DNA from: Treponema sp.
Lineage (GTDB): Bacteria > Spirochaetota > Spirochaetia > Treponematales > Treponemataceae
DNA: 9,105 nucleotides
NCBI GenBank assembly: GCA_017390125.1
Contig: JAFPCT010000102.1
Location: 1-9,105 of the forward strand
Direction of reading: 5' to 3'
This document shows positions 1 through 5,469 of the stretch, piece after piece. The notes under the pieces are model-generated. The model did not search any database. It saw only the letters and a program-made list of their open reading frames with translations, and was not told the DNA's origin. Positions within the stretch are counted from its first letter, which is position 1; each line of letters opens with the position of its first letter. A program made the translations under genes and the position numbers.

Positions 1-606
1 GCCGCAGCAAGGGTCATAGATTTTTCCTTTGTAAGGCTCAATCATTTCTGCAATCAGATTTACAACTGATTTTGGAGTATAGAATTCTCCCTTACCTTTA
101 CCTTCCTGAAGTGCAAACTTTGTAAGGAAGTATTCGTACACGCGCCCCATAATGTCGTTTTCTTTATCTTCATTTGTCTGTATATTGTTGATTTCATCAA
201 GAAGTGCTGCAAGTTTTGAAACATCAATTCCAAGACGGGAATAATAGTTATCAGGCAAGGCACCTTTAAAGGAAGGATTTTGTTTTTCAATTGTGTTTAA
301 TGCTGTGTCGATTTTTAAAGCAATATCATTTTGTTTTGCATTCTGAATGATAAATGACCAGCGACTTTCTTCTGGAACGAAGAAAACATTTTTCATCGTA
401 TAAAAGGACTGAACATCAATATATTTTTCTTTTCCTTCTGCAATAAGTTCAGCACGACGAGCGTCAAATTTGTCATTTACAAATTTCAAAAAGATTAAAC
501 TTAAAACTACATGCTTGTATTCTGCAGGTTCAACAGTTCCGCGAAGTTTATCGCAAGCCCCCCACAGGGAATCTTCGAAGCTTACTTGTTTTTTTGCTTT
601 TGCCAT
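1..606 (-). CDS. hsdM: Type I restriction-modification DNA methyltransferase subunit HsdM, N-terminal part (cut by window edge)
   Basis: HsdM is the N6-adenine methyltransferase (modification) subunit of a type I restriction-modification complex, working with HsdS (specificity) and HsdR (restriction). The 202 codons visible begin MAKAKKQVSFEDSLWGACDK, a classic HsdM start. Residues about 8-130 form the helical HsdM N-terminal domain. The N6-methylase domain then begins with DIMGRVYEYFLTKFA (151-165) and GEFYTPKSVV (173-182), and the window ends exactly in SAM-binding motif I, DPCCG (198-202). The NPPF catalytic motif, HsdS and HsdR would lie beyond the left edge. No Shine-Dalgarno sequence precedes the ATG; instead an extended -10 box ends 6 bases upstream (see promoter). 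The segment looks more A/T-rich than the genes on the right, which would suit an acquired cassette, but I did not measure this. The family call is secure; the completeness of the gene cannot be judged. Confidence 0.95.
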   Translation of the reverse strand, partial: MAKAKKQVSFEDSLWGACDKLRGTVEPAEYKHVVLSLIFLKFVNDKFDARRAELIAEGKEKYIDVQSFYTMKNVFFVPEESRWSFIIQNAKQNDIALKIDTALNTIEKQNPSFKGALPDNYYSRLGIDVSKLAALLDEINNIQTNEDKENDIMGRVYEYFLTKFALQEGKGKGEFYTPKSVVNLIAEMIEPYKGKIYDPCCG

Positions 607-612
607 GGGAGT

Positions 613-621
613 ATTATAGCA
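613..621 (-). promoter_or_regulatory. Extended -10 promoter of hsdM, predicts a leaderless mRNA
   Basis: Read on the minus strand this is TGCTATAAT, a perfect extended -10 box. Only six bases (ACTCCC) separate it from the hsdM ATG, so transcription should start at or within a base or two of the A of ATG. There is no convincing -35 hexamer at 16-18 bp (CCCTAA lies there), as expected for an extended -10 promoter, and no Shine-Dalgarno sequence can fit. The box itself is certain; the leaderless reading is inferred from spacing. Confidence 0.7.
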
Positions 622-659
622 CAATTTTCATTTTCTTAGGGCTGAAATAGCATGTCTTC

Positions 660-680
660 ACGAAACATTTTAAGTTTCGT
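660..680. repeat. Perfect 7-bp inverted repeat (hairpin) between the broken small gene and hsdM
   Basis: ACGAAAC and GTTTCGT flank a 7-base A/T loop. It lies just after the 3' end of the broken small gene and about 40 bases upstream of the hsdM -10 box. There is no T-tract after it on the minus strand, so it is not a canonical rho-independent terminator. It could be a weak terminator or a protein-binding dyad for hsdM control; the sequence alone does not decide. The rest of 607-701 shows nothing else recognisable. Confidence 0.4.
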
Positions 681-701
681 ACTACACCACGATTCGAGAG
701 C

Positions 702-1029
702 TTAATCAAACATCTTCCGCAACAGTTCGATCCCCCCCTCTTCCCTATGATACCTCTCATCCTCAATCTCATCCGCATCGTAATACGGCCGTCGGCATCG
801 TCGTCGTATAAATCTTCGTCGTACAGCTCGTCTTCGTAAAGCTCGCGGAGTCCGGATCGTCCAAAAGCATGTCCAAGTCTTCCTTTGCAGGGAGATTTCC
901 GTCGTCAAAGCCTTCAAAACTTTTCTGGTAATTATCATTCCGGGAATTCCCTTTCCCTGAAGAATCATTTTTAGAAGAAGAGCATAATCCCACAATCACA
1001 ATAAGAATAAAAACAATCCAAACAAACAT
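702..1029 (-). pseudogene. Small membrane-anchored acidic protein gene with two apparent frameshifts
   Basis: A minus-strand gene starts at the ATG at 1029-1027 with MFVWIVFILIVIVGLC, an N-terminal membrane segment, followed by a polar Ser/Asn/Lys stretch and an acidic region (EDLDMLLDDPD). After about residue 61 this frame turns into low-complexity Thr/Cys sequence and stops at 769-771, giving 86 aa. A second frame from about 844 to 788 continues in character (ELYEDELYDEDLYDDDADG). A third frame from 788 resumes an acidic protein (PYYDADEIEDERYHREEGG) that ends in ELLRKMFD and a TAA at 702-704. Joining the three gives about 108 aa of uniform character and needs two one-base shifts, near 846 and near 789. 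Start signals are excellent: GGAGG five bases before the ATG and a near-consensus promoter. It could be a recent pseudogene, sequencing error, or recoding. I recognise no family. Confidence 0.6.
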
Positions 1030-1034
1030 ATGCA

Positions 1035-1039
1035 CCTCC
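1035..1039 (-). promoter_or_regulatory. Strong Shine-Dalgarno sequence of the small membrane-anchored gene
   Basis: On the minus strand TGGAGGTG places GGAGG five bases before the ATG at 1029. It fixes the start of the small gene at MFVWIVF rather than the upstream ATG of the longer open frame (1149), which would read through the promoter. Confidence 0.75.
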
Positions 1040-1047
1040 AGTTCTTG

Positions 1048-1075
1048 ATTATATTCTACCACCAAAAAGTGCCAA
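1048..1075 (-). promoter_or_regulatory. Near-consensus sigma-70 promoter of the small membrane-anchored gene
   Basis: Minus strand: TTGGCA (1075-1070), a 16-bp spacer, then a perfect TATAAT (1053-1048). The predicted start site is about 7 bases further on, giving a short leader that just holds the GGAGG. This is the best promoter in the window and faces away from the 2H-Vsr promoter about 60 bp off. Confidence 0.75.
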
Positions 1076-1112
1076 TGAACGGCATTGTGTTTTTTTCTTT
1101 TTTCATTTTTTA

Positions 1113-1121
1113 TGCTATAAT
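1113..1121 (+). promoter_or_regulatory. Extended -10 promoter of the 2H-Vsr fusion gene, predicts a leaderless mRNA
   Basis: TGCTATAAT, identical in all nine positions to the hsdM box, ends 7 bases (CCGCAGT) before the ATG at 1129. Predicted transcription start is at or next to the ATG. The expected -35 region is only a T-run. No Shine-Dalgarno sequence is present before ATG 1129. Confidence 0.7.
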
Positions 1122-1128
1122 CCGCAGT

Positions 1129-2202
1129 ATGACTCACGCACCGGAGCACAAAACATACGCGGTTTCGCTTTATCCCGATGATTCTTGTTCAGCGCAAGTT
1201 TCTTCCATTACAATGTCGCTGGCTGAAACATCGGTACCTCTCCTCCCCCATATTACCCTGGGAATGTTTCATGCAAAAGAAGAGGACGTGCCGCTTCTCC
1301 AGAAAATTTTCAAAGAGTTTGCCGCAGGTCTCCGGGGTTTTGATATTTCATTTTGCGGCGCGGACAATTTTTGCGACAAAGTGATTTTTCTTTCTGTTCA
1401 GAAATCAGAGCTCCTGCTGAACGCCAACGCGGACCTGCACAAAAAATTACTTCCCTATTTTGAGCCGGGCGGAAACCGGAATTATCTTCCCGAAAACTGG
1501 TGCCCCCACATTGCCCTTGCGCTCAAATTGAACAAAACTCAGTTTGAAAAAGCCTTTGCCGCCGCAAAAAAACTTGAGCTTCCCAAAAGCGCCGGAATCT
1601 GCCGGGCCGCAATTGCGCAATGCCACCCGTACAAAGAAATTTTCAGCATAAACCTTGGTTCCGGTACAGACACCCTCACCCCATTGCAGAGACACAAAAA
1701 TATGGCCGCAATCCGAAGCACCGGCGGCACATTAGAGCGCGAGCTCCGTTCCCAGCTGTTCCGGTTCGGCTTCCGCTTCCGCAAGAACGACAAAAGGCTT
1801 ACAGGAAGCCCGGACATTGTTTTTCCCCATTATCACGCAGTCGTCTTTATCAACGGCTGCTTCTGGCACGCACACGGGTGGAGCGCCCAGAGGCAACAAA
1901 TTTCTCCTGCACCACAGGAAACACAAGCAGCAAATTCCTTCCTAAGATCCCCTGACACCGCCCGTTGCGACAAATTCCGCTTTCCAAAATCAAATCAAGA
2001 TTTCTGGCTCAAAAAATTCACCCGGAACAAAGAGCGCGACCAAAAAGACATCCGCACCCTTACCGAACAAGGCTGGCGTGTCGCCGTAGTCTGGGAATGC
2101 TCAATTACAGGCCGCGGCCGCAAGCAGAAAATCCAGAATGTCGCCGAAAAACTGTCCCTCTGGCTTGAGGAAGATTTCGCAACTCAGTTCATGGAGCTGT
2201 GA
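1129..2202 (+). CDS. vsr: Fusion protein: 2H phosphoesterase (LigT/2'-5' RNA ligase-like) + Vsr-type DNA mismatch endonuclease
   Basis: 357 aa with two domains. Residues about 8-175 resemble the 2H phosphoesterase superfamily (LigT, 2'-5' RNA ligase-like, cyclic phosphodiesterases): opening TYAVSLYPDD, motif 1 PHITLG (His41) and motif 2 CPHIALA (His127). In motif 2 the usual Thr/Ser two places after His is Ala129. Residues about 183-346 are a Vsr endonuclease, the family that nicks DNA 5' of the T in T:G mismatches arising from deaminated 5-methylcytosine: TPLQRHKNMAAIRS, GSPDIVFP (catalytic Asp229), NGCFWHAHG (Cys244, His247, His249), FPKSNQDFW, ERDQKDI, GWRVAVVWEC (Cys334). Between zinc ligands His249 and Cys280 (adjacent ligands in E. 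coli Vsr, His71 and Cys73) sit about 30 residues instead of one. Asn242 stands where E. coli Vsr has His64. The ATG at 1129 was chosen over in-frame upstream ATGs (1030, 1075) because the family similarity begins here and a promoter lies just before it. Convergent with ilvE. Confidence 0.88.
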   Translation: MTHAPEHKTYAVSLYPDDSCSAQVSSITMSLAETSVPLLPHITLGMFHAKEEDVPLLQKIFKEFAAGLRGFDISFCGADNFCDKVIFLSVQKSELLLNANADLHKKLLPYFEPGGNRNYLPENWCPHIALALKLNKTQFEKAFAAAKKLELPKSAGICRAAIAQCHPYKEIFSINLGSGTDTLTPLQRHKNMAAIRSTGGTLERELRSQLFRFGFRFRKNDKRLTGSPDIVFPHYHAVVFINGCFWHAHGWSAQRQQISPAPQETQAANSFLRSPDTARCDKFRFPKSNQDFWLKKFTRNKERDQKDIRTLTEQGWRVAVVWECSITGRGRKQKIQNVAEKLSLWLEEDFATQFMEL

Positions 2203-2232
2203 TTTTAAGACCGCAGGAAAGGCGACCGGCAC

Positions 2233-2250
2233 AAAAGTCAGGTGGCTTTT
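2233..2250. terminator. Weak hairpin between the convergent 2H-Vsr and ilvE genes
   Basis: AAAAGTC / GGCTTTT pair as a 7-bp stem (one G-U) around a 4-base loop, in the 57-bp gap between two convergent stop codons. Position suits a shared terminator, but neither strand has a good T-tract beyond the stem's own four Ts, so activity is doubtful. Confidence 0.3.
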
Positions 2251-2259
2251 GGGGTGCGT

Positions 2260-3285
2260 TTATTTGATTTCGTAAATCCAGCCTTCAGGAGCTTTAAGTT
2301 CGCCCATCTGAATGCCTGTAAGAGTTTCGCGGAGTTTTCCGAGAACTGGACCGATTGAATCCATTCCGGCCGGTACAAGAATTTCCTTGTGGTGGTCTAC
2401 GATTTTTCCGATCGGGCTGATTACGGCTGCTGTTCCACAAAGTCCTACTTCTGCAAAATCAGCAAGTTCGTTCTTGTTTACCTGTCGTTCTTCTACTTCA
2501 ATGTTAAGGTAGTCTTTTGCAACCTGAAGCAGTGAGCGGCGTGTGATAGAAGGCAGGATGCTGTTTGATTTAGGTGTCACAAGCTTTCCGTCTTTTGTTA
2601 CGAAGAGGATGTTTGCTCCGCCTGTTTCTTCTATATAAGTGTGTGTCGCAGGGTCTGTGTACATGTTCTCTGCAAATCCGCATTTGTGGGCATCAACGAT
2701 GTTGTGAAGGCTCATTGCGTAGTTCAATCCGGCTTTGATGTCACCGGTTCCGTGTGGAGCTGCGCGGTCAAGGTCAGAGAGGCGTACTGTAATCGGTTTT
2801 ACTCCGCCCTTGAAATATGGTCCTACTGGTGTTACCAGGATGCGGAACTGATATTCGTCTGCCGGTTTTACACCGATTACGGCGCTTGAACCGAACATGA
2901 ACGGTCGGATGTAAAGTGTTGCTCCGCTTCCGAATGGCGGAACGTAGTCAATGTTTGCTTTTACTGTATCGATTACAGCCTTGATGAATCTGTCTTTTGG
3001 GAAAACCGGCATTTCAAGGCGCTCGCAGCTGTCCTTCATGCGATCTGCGTTCAAATCCGGGCGGAAGCAGACGATTTTTCCGTCTTTTGTTGTATATGCC
3101 TTAAGACCTTCAAAACATGTCTGGGCATACTGGAGGACGCCTGCACATTCTGAAATCTTAATTTCATGGTCTTTTGTAAGTTTTCCCTCATCCCATGAGT
3201 CGTTCTTGAAATTAGAAACAAAACTTTTGTTTGTCTTCATGTAACCGAATGGCAAATTGCCCCAGTCAAGATTCTTCTTTCCCAT
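2260..3285 (-). CDS. ilvE: Branched-chain-amino-acid aminotransferase (class IV PLP enzyme)
   Basis: 341 aa cytoplasmic enzyme that transfers the amino group between glutamate and the keto acids of leucine, isoleucine and valine (last biosynthetic or first catabolic step). It matches the longer, eukaryote-like BCAT subgroup over its whole length: CFEGLKAY (57-64), YIRPFMFGS (125-133), TPVGPYFKGG (152-161), GTGDIKAGLNYA with the PLP lysine Lys184, IEETGGANILFV (218-229) with the conserved Glu, and SILPSITRRSLL (242-253). The ATG at 3285-3283 is preferred over the GTG four codons upstream, because GAGG lies 6 bases before this ATG while that GTG itself overlaps the ribosome binding site. It appears to be a single-gene transcript: a terminator lies upstream of its promoter and it converges on the 2H-Vsr gene. 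Nothing looks damaged; all key residues are present. Confidence 0.96.
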   Translation of the reverse strand: MGKKNLDWGNLPFGYMKTNKSFVSNFKNDSWDEGKLTKDHEIKISECAGVLQYAQTCFEGLKAYTTKDGKIVCFRPDLNADRMKDSCERLEMPVFPKDRFIKAVIDTVKANIDYVPPFGSGATLYIRPFMFGSSAVIGVKPADEYQFRILVTPVGPYFKGGVKPITVRLSDLDRAAPHGTGDIKAGLNYAMSLHNIVDAHKCGFAENMYTDPATHTYIEETGGANILFVTKDGKLVTPKSNSILPSITRRSLLQVAKDYLNIEVEERQVNKNELADFAEVGLCGTAAVISPIGKIVDHHKEILVPAGMDSIGPVLGKLRETLTGIQMGELKAPEGWIYEIK

Positions 3286-3291
3286 TTTTAA

Positions 3292-3295
3292 CCTC
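3292..3295 (-). promoter_or_regulatory. Shine-Dalgarno sequence deciding the ilvE start
   Basis: GAGG on the minus strand, 6 bases before the ATG at 3285. It overlaps the alternative GTG start at 3297, which makes that GTG unlikely. Confidence 0.65.
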
Positions 3296-3334
3296 ACTTA
3301 AGTCGCGCAAGCAATGTGCGATTACAATTTCTAG

Positions 3335-3361
3335 ATTATCACTTACGGAATGAATGTTCAA
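3335..3361 (-). promoter_or_regulatory. Probable ilvE promoter
   Basis: Minus strand: GATAAT (3340-3335) as -10, with either TTGAAC 15 bp upstream or the overlapping TATTGA 17 bp upstream as -35. The leader would be about 40 bases. It is not a perfect match; it is chosen because it is the best candidate between the ilvE start and the terminator at 3396-3428. Confidence 0.45.
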
Positions 3362-3395
3362 TAAAAAGCTCAGGAAAAAAAGACAAACCTATTAT

Positions 3396-3428
3396 AAAAA
3401 AAAACGCTCCTATGATGAAGCGTTTTTT
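3396..3428 (-). terminator. Rho-independent terminator of the exported SPOR-protein operon
   Basis: On the minus strand, AAAAAACGCT, a 10-base loop and AGCGTTTTTT form a hairpin that runs into nine consecutive Ts. It sits 27 bases after the stop codon of the SPOR gene and before the ilvE promoter, so it separates the two units. The stem core is only four pairs (ACGC-type) extended by A-T pairs; on the plus strand it also ends in six Ts and may act both ways. Confidence 0.8.
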
Positions 3429-3454
3429 CACTGGAAATAAGTTTTCAGTACAGT

Positions 3455-4789
3455 TTATTTGATTTTTCTAAGGAAGGCATCCTTGTAACCGTATGATTTG
3501 AAGCGGTTCAAAACTGTTCCGTATTCATCCATGCTCAAGGCACCGATAAGGAACTGATATCCTTTTCCGCTGGCTACCGGAACAAGGGCAATCGGATATT
3601 CTTTTCCGTATTTTTTGATTGTCGCCACGATGTTGTTCTCATCACCGAGCATTGCAATCTGAACGTAGTACTTGCCCTTTTCAAGTGAAGAAAGGCTGTC
3701 GTACTTGTACTTGTCCAGGTCAATTGCAGGAACTTTTTCCGCAGGTTTCTTTTCTTCAGCAACAGGAGCCTTTGTTTCTGCCACAACACTTGTTTTTGCT
3801 GGAACTGCAGTTTCTGTTTCCTTTGCCGGCTCAGCTTCCTTTGCAGGTGGATTTGCTTCTGTCGGAACCAGGACGATCGGCTCATAGCTTTCTGCCTCAT
3901 CCTCAAGGTATGAATCTGTCTTGTCGTAAGCGCCTGTGTTGTTCAAGTCTTCATCAAACAAAGCTGCTGCAACCTCGTTCTTGCTGTCAAGGGATGCAAA
4001 GTCATCCGACTCAACATATTCCGGAGCGATCACGTCATCGTCGTCAATTACTGTGTATGCAAGGCGCTCAGTCTTCTTTTCTTCAACAGGAGTTTCTTCT
4101 TCTGTCGAAGCAATTACTGTAACAGCATTCTCGTCTTCTTCTGCAGTGGCGTTGATTACGTCGTCCTCTTCGCTGAAAGAACCAGAGGCAACTTTTTCTG
4201 CCGGGTTTTCAGGAACAACATCATATTCAATGTCATCTGCTTCTACAGATTCTGCTGCAATTTCTTCTATTTCTTCTGCTGTTTTTTCTTCAGCAAAAGC
4301 TTTTTCTGCCGGCATCTCGCCATTGAACAGAGCTTCTGCAGGAGTTTCTGTTTCTGCTGCAGCAACATATTCAACTTCGTCGCCGTCCTCATCTTCTGTG
4401 TATGCGTCTGTAACTTCGCCGCGGGTTCCGATTACTGCTGTTCCGGCAACGGCTTCATCAAGCTGGCCTGTGCGCTTTGTAATCTTTACTACGTTGTTTG
4501 CACCCTTGGCAATTCCAAGTTCTGCGGCAGCTTCCGGTGAAAGCAGGATTGCAATTCCTTCTTCTGCAGGAATAGCCCCGATTACAAGAATATCAACAGA
4601 AGTCTTTGAAGCAAGGCTTGTTACATTGATTGAATCTCCCGGAAGATATCCGAAAGCACGGGCAAAAAGTCCCTGCGGAAGAACATCCTTTTCGGCAACA
4701 ACTGCCCGTCCGTCCAAAGAAGGACTGAACGAAGTGAAAATAATTCCACAAATTAAAATCGAACAAATAATTCCAATAATTTTTTTCAT
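3455..4789 (-). CDS. Exported protein with divergent RlpA-like barrel, long acidic linker and C-terminal SPOR domain
   Basis: 444 aa. Residues 1-22 are a basic start and hydrophobic stretch (signal peptide or anchor). There is a Cys at 14, but ILIC lacks the small residue expected before a lipoprotein cysteine. Residues about 27-106 resemble a double-psi beta barrel of the RlpA type: GRAVV, LPQGLFARAFGYLPGDSINV, and ILLSPEAAAELGI, which parallels the IDLSxxAAxxLGI stretch of RlpA. The catalytic Asp/His-bearing NDRGP-type segment is absent. Residues about 107-350 are a low-complexity linker rich in Glu, Ala and Asp, turning Pro/Lys-rich towards its end. Residues about 371-444 are a SPOR domain (GKYYVQIAMLGD, YPIALVPVASGKGYQFLIGAL, YKDAFLRKIK), which in other bacteria binds denuded peptidoglycan, often at division sites. 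GGAAGG lies 5 bases before the ATG, 11 bases after the upstream stop, so it is co-transcribed with the 4801-5334 gene. Role inferred: cell-wall binding or remodelling. Confidence 0.8.
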   Translation of the reverse strand: MKKIIGIICSILICGIIFTSFSPSLDGRAVVAEKDVLPQGLFARAFGYLPGDSINVTSLASKTSVDILVIGAIPAEEGIAILLSPEAAAELGIAKGANNVVKITKRTGQLDEAVAGTAVIGTRGEVTDAYTEDEDGDEVEYVAAAETETPAEALFNGEMPAEKAFAEEKTAEEIEEIAAESVEADDIEYDVVPENPAEKVASGSFSEEDDVINATAEEDENAVTVIASTEEETPVEEKKTERLAYTVIDDDDVIAPEYVESDDFASLDSKNEVAAALFDEDLNNTGAYDKTDSYLEDEAESYEPIVLVPTEANPPAKEAEPAKETETAVPAKTSVVAETKAPVAEEKKPAEKVPAIDLDKYKYDSLSSLEKGKYYVQIAMLGDENNIVATIKKYGKEYPIALVPVASGKGYQFLIGALSMDEYGTVLNRFKSYGYKDAFLRKIK

Positions 4790-4800
4790 ATTATCCTTCC

Positions 4801-5334
4801 TTATGCTCTTTTTCCCAGAACTTTATTCAAATGCAGGGCGAACTCCTTTGCAAACTCCCGTACATTTTTTTCGCTGTCAACGGCAACATCCACTGTTACG
4901 TTCTGATTTCCTTCCTCAAGAACTTTTCCTGTGGCTGTATTCACTATTTTCCAGCTTATTTTTTTCATGTTGCCAAGGGCAACTTTTGCATTCTCTTCCT
5001 CTGTTCCGGTAAAATACAGCTTTATCTGTACAAAATCATCAAATGAACCGGAAGCGGCGTCATTGTAACCGTTCTGATAGAACTTCTTGTCCTGTTCCTC
5101 AGACTTTGAGACGCAGGCCGGAAGATTTGTTACGATGTAGCCGGCATCAAAAAAGTAATTCAATATAGCGTCTTCGATTACAAGCGCAGACTCGCACACA
5201 TCAGTAAGGCTTTCATTATGCTGAATGACGTGAAATGAAAGGCTTGCGCAGAAAGCATTCCATACTGTGCAAGATGCAAGCACAAATGCCGCAATCAATT
5301 TTTTCCCCATTGGACCCACCATAGTTTTTTTCAT
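4801..5334 (-). CDS. Small exported protein of unknown function, first gene of the SPOR operon
   Basis: 177 aa; I do not recognise the family. The N-terminus has a signal peptide: basic MGKK (9-12), a hydrophobic run LIAAFVLASCTVWNAFCA, and two possible processing sites. LASC22 is a perfect lipobox (lipoprotein), while AFCA30-SL is a good signal peptidase I site; the sequence does not decide. The mature part shows VIEDAILNYFFDAGYIVTNLP followed by alternating strand-like segments (VQIKLYFTG, KISWKIVNTATGKVLEEG, VTVDVAV) and a C-terminal amphipathic helix. It reads as a small alpha/beta periplasmic domain. The start at 5334 is chosen because GGGAG lies 6 bases upstream; the internal ATG at codon 9 has only a poor site. 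The next gene begins 11 bases after this stop, so the two probably act together at the envelope. Confidence 0.75.
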   Translation of the reverse strand: MKKTMVGPMGKKLIAAFVLASCTVWNAFCASLSFHVIQHNESLTDVCESALVIEDAILNYFFDAGYIVTNLPACVSKSEEQDKKFYQNGYNDAASGSFDDFVQIKLYFTGTEEENAKVALGNMKKISWKIVNTATGKVLEEGNQNVTVDVAVDSEKNVREFAKEFALHLNKVLGKRA

Positions 5335-5360
5335 ATTGAACTCCCTTTTTATATTTCGGA

Positions 5361-5366
5361 ATTATC
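5361..5366 (-). promoter_or_regulatory. Possible -10 box for the exported-protein/SPOR operon
   Basis: GATAAT on the minus strand, 26 bases before the ATG, would give a leader of about 20 bases including the GGGAG. No good -35 is visible (A/T-rich only). It faces away from the aminotransferase promoter in the 135-bp divergent spacer 5335-5469. Confidence 0.3.
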
Positions 5367-5412
5367 ATTATTCATGTTTAGGGATTTTTGTATTTTTTCT
5401 TTATACATTTTG

Positions 5413-5421
5413 TGATATACT
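5413..5421 (+). promoter_or_regulatory. Extended -10 promoter of the DegT-type aminotransferase operon
   Basis: TGATATACT has the TGN extension and a five-of-six match to TATAAT. The -35 position is a run of Ts. Predicted start near 5428 gives a leader of about 40 bases with AAGAGG placed 5 bases before the ATG at 5470, so unlike the other two extended -10 promoters here this one has a normal leader. Confidence 0.5.
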
Positions 5422-5469
5422 GTATTAAATTTAGAAAATCCTCATTTCAAAATAAACCAAGAGGCCTGT

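Noticed and set aside
60..290. Minus-strand 76-codon frame inside hsdM
   Set aside because: Different frame from the clear HsdM reading; no family features.
1030..1128. Upstream in-frame extension of the 2H-Vsr gene that would add a hydrophobic N-terminus
   Set aside because: The Phe/Ile-rich residues come from T-rich promoter DNA; the stretch contains promoters for both strands, has no Shine-Dalgarno sequence, and family similarity starts after ATG 1129.
769..1149. Full 126-codon reading of the minus-strand frame from ATG 1149
   Set aside because: The first 40 codons run through the promoter of the small gene and have no ribosome binding site; the ATG at 1029 has GGAGG at the right distance.
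3286..3297. GTG at 3297 as the ilvE start
   Set aside because: This GTG overlaps the GAGG that serves the ATG at 3285, and the family N-terminus fits the ATG.
3936..5012. Long plus-strand open frame (358 codons, Ser-rich) opposite the SPOR gene
   Set aside because: It is the mirror image of the Glu/Ala-rich linker on the other strand, crosses the junction between two real genes, and has no ribosome binding site or family motif.
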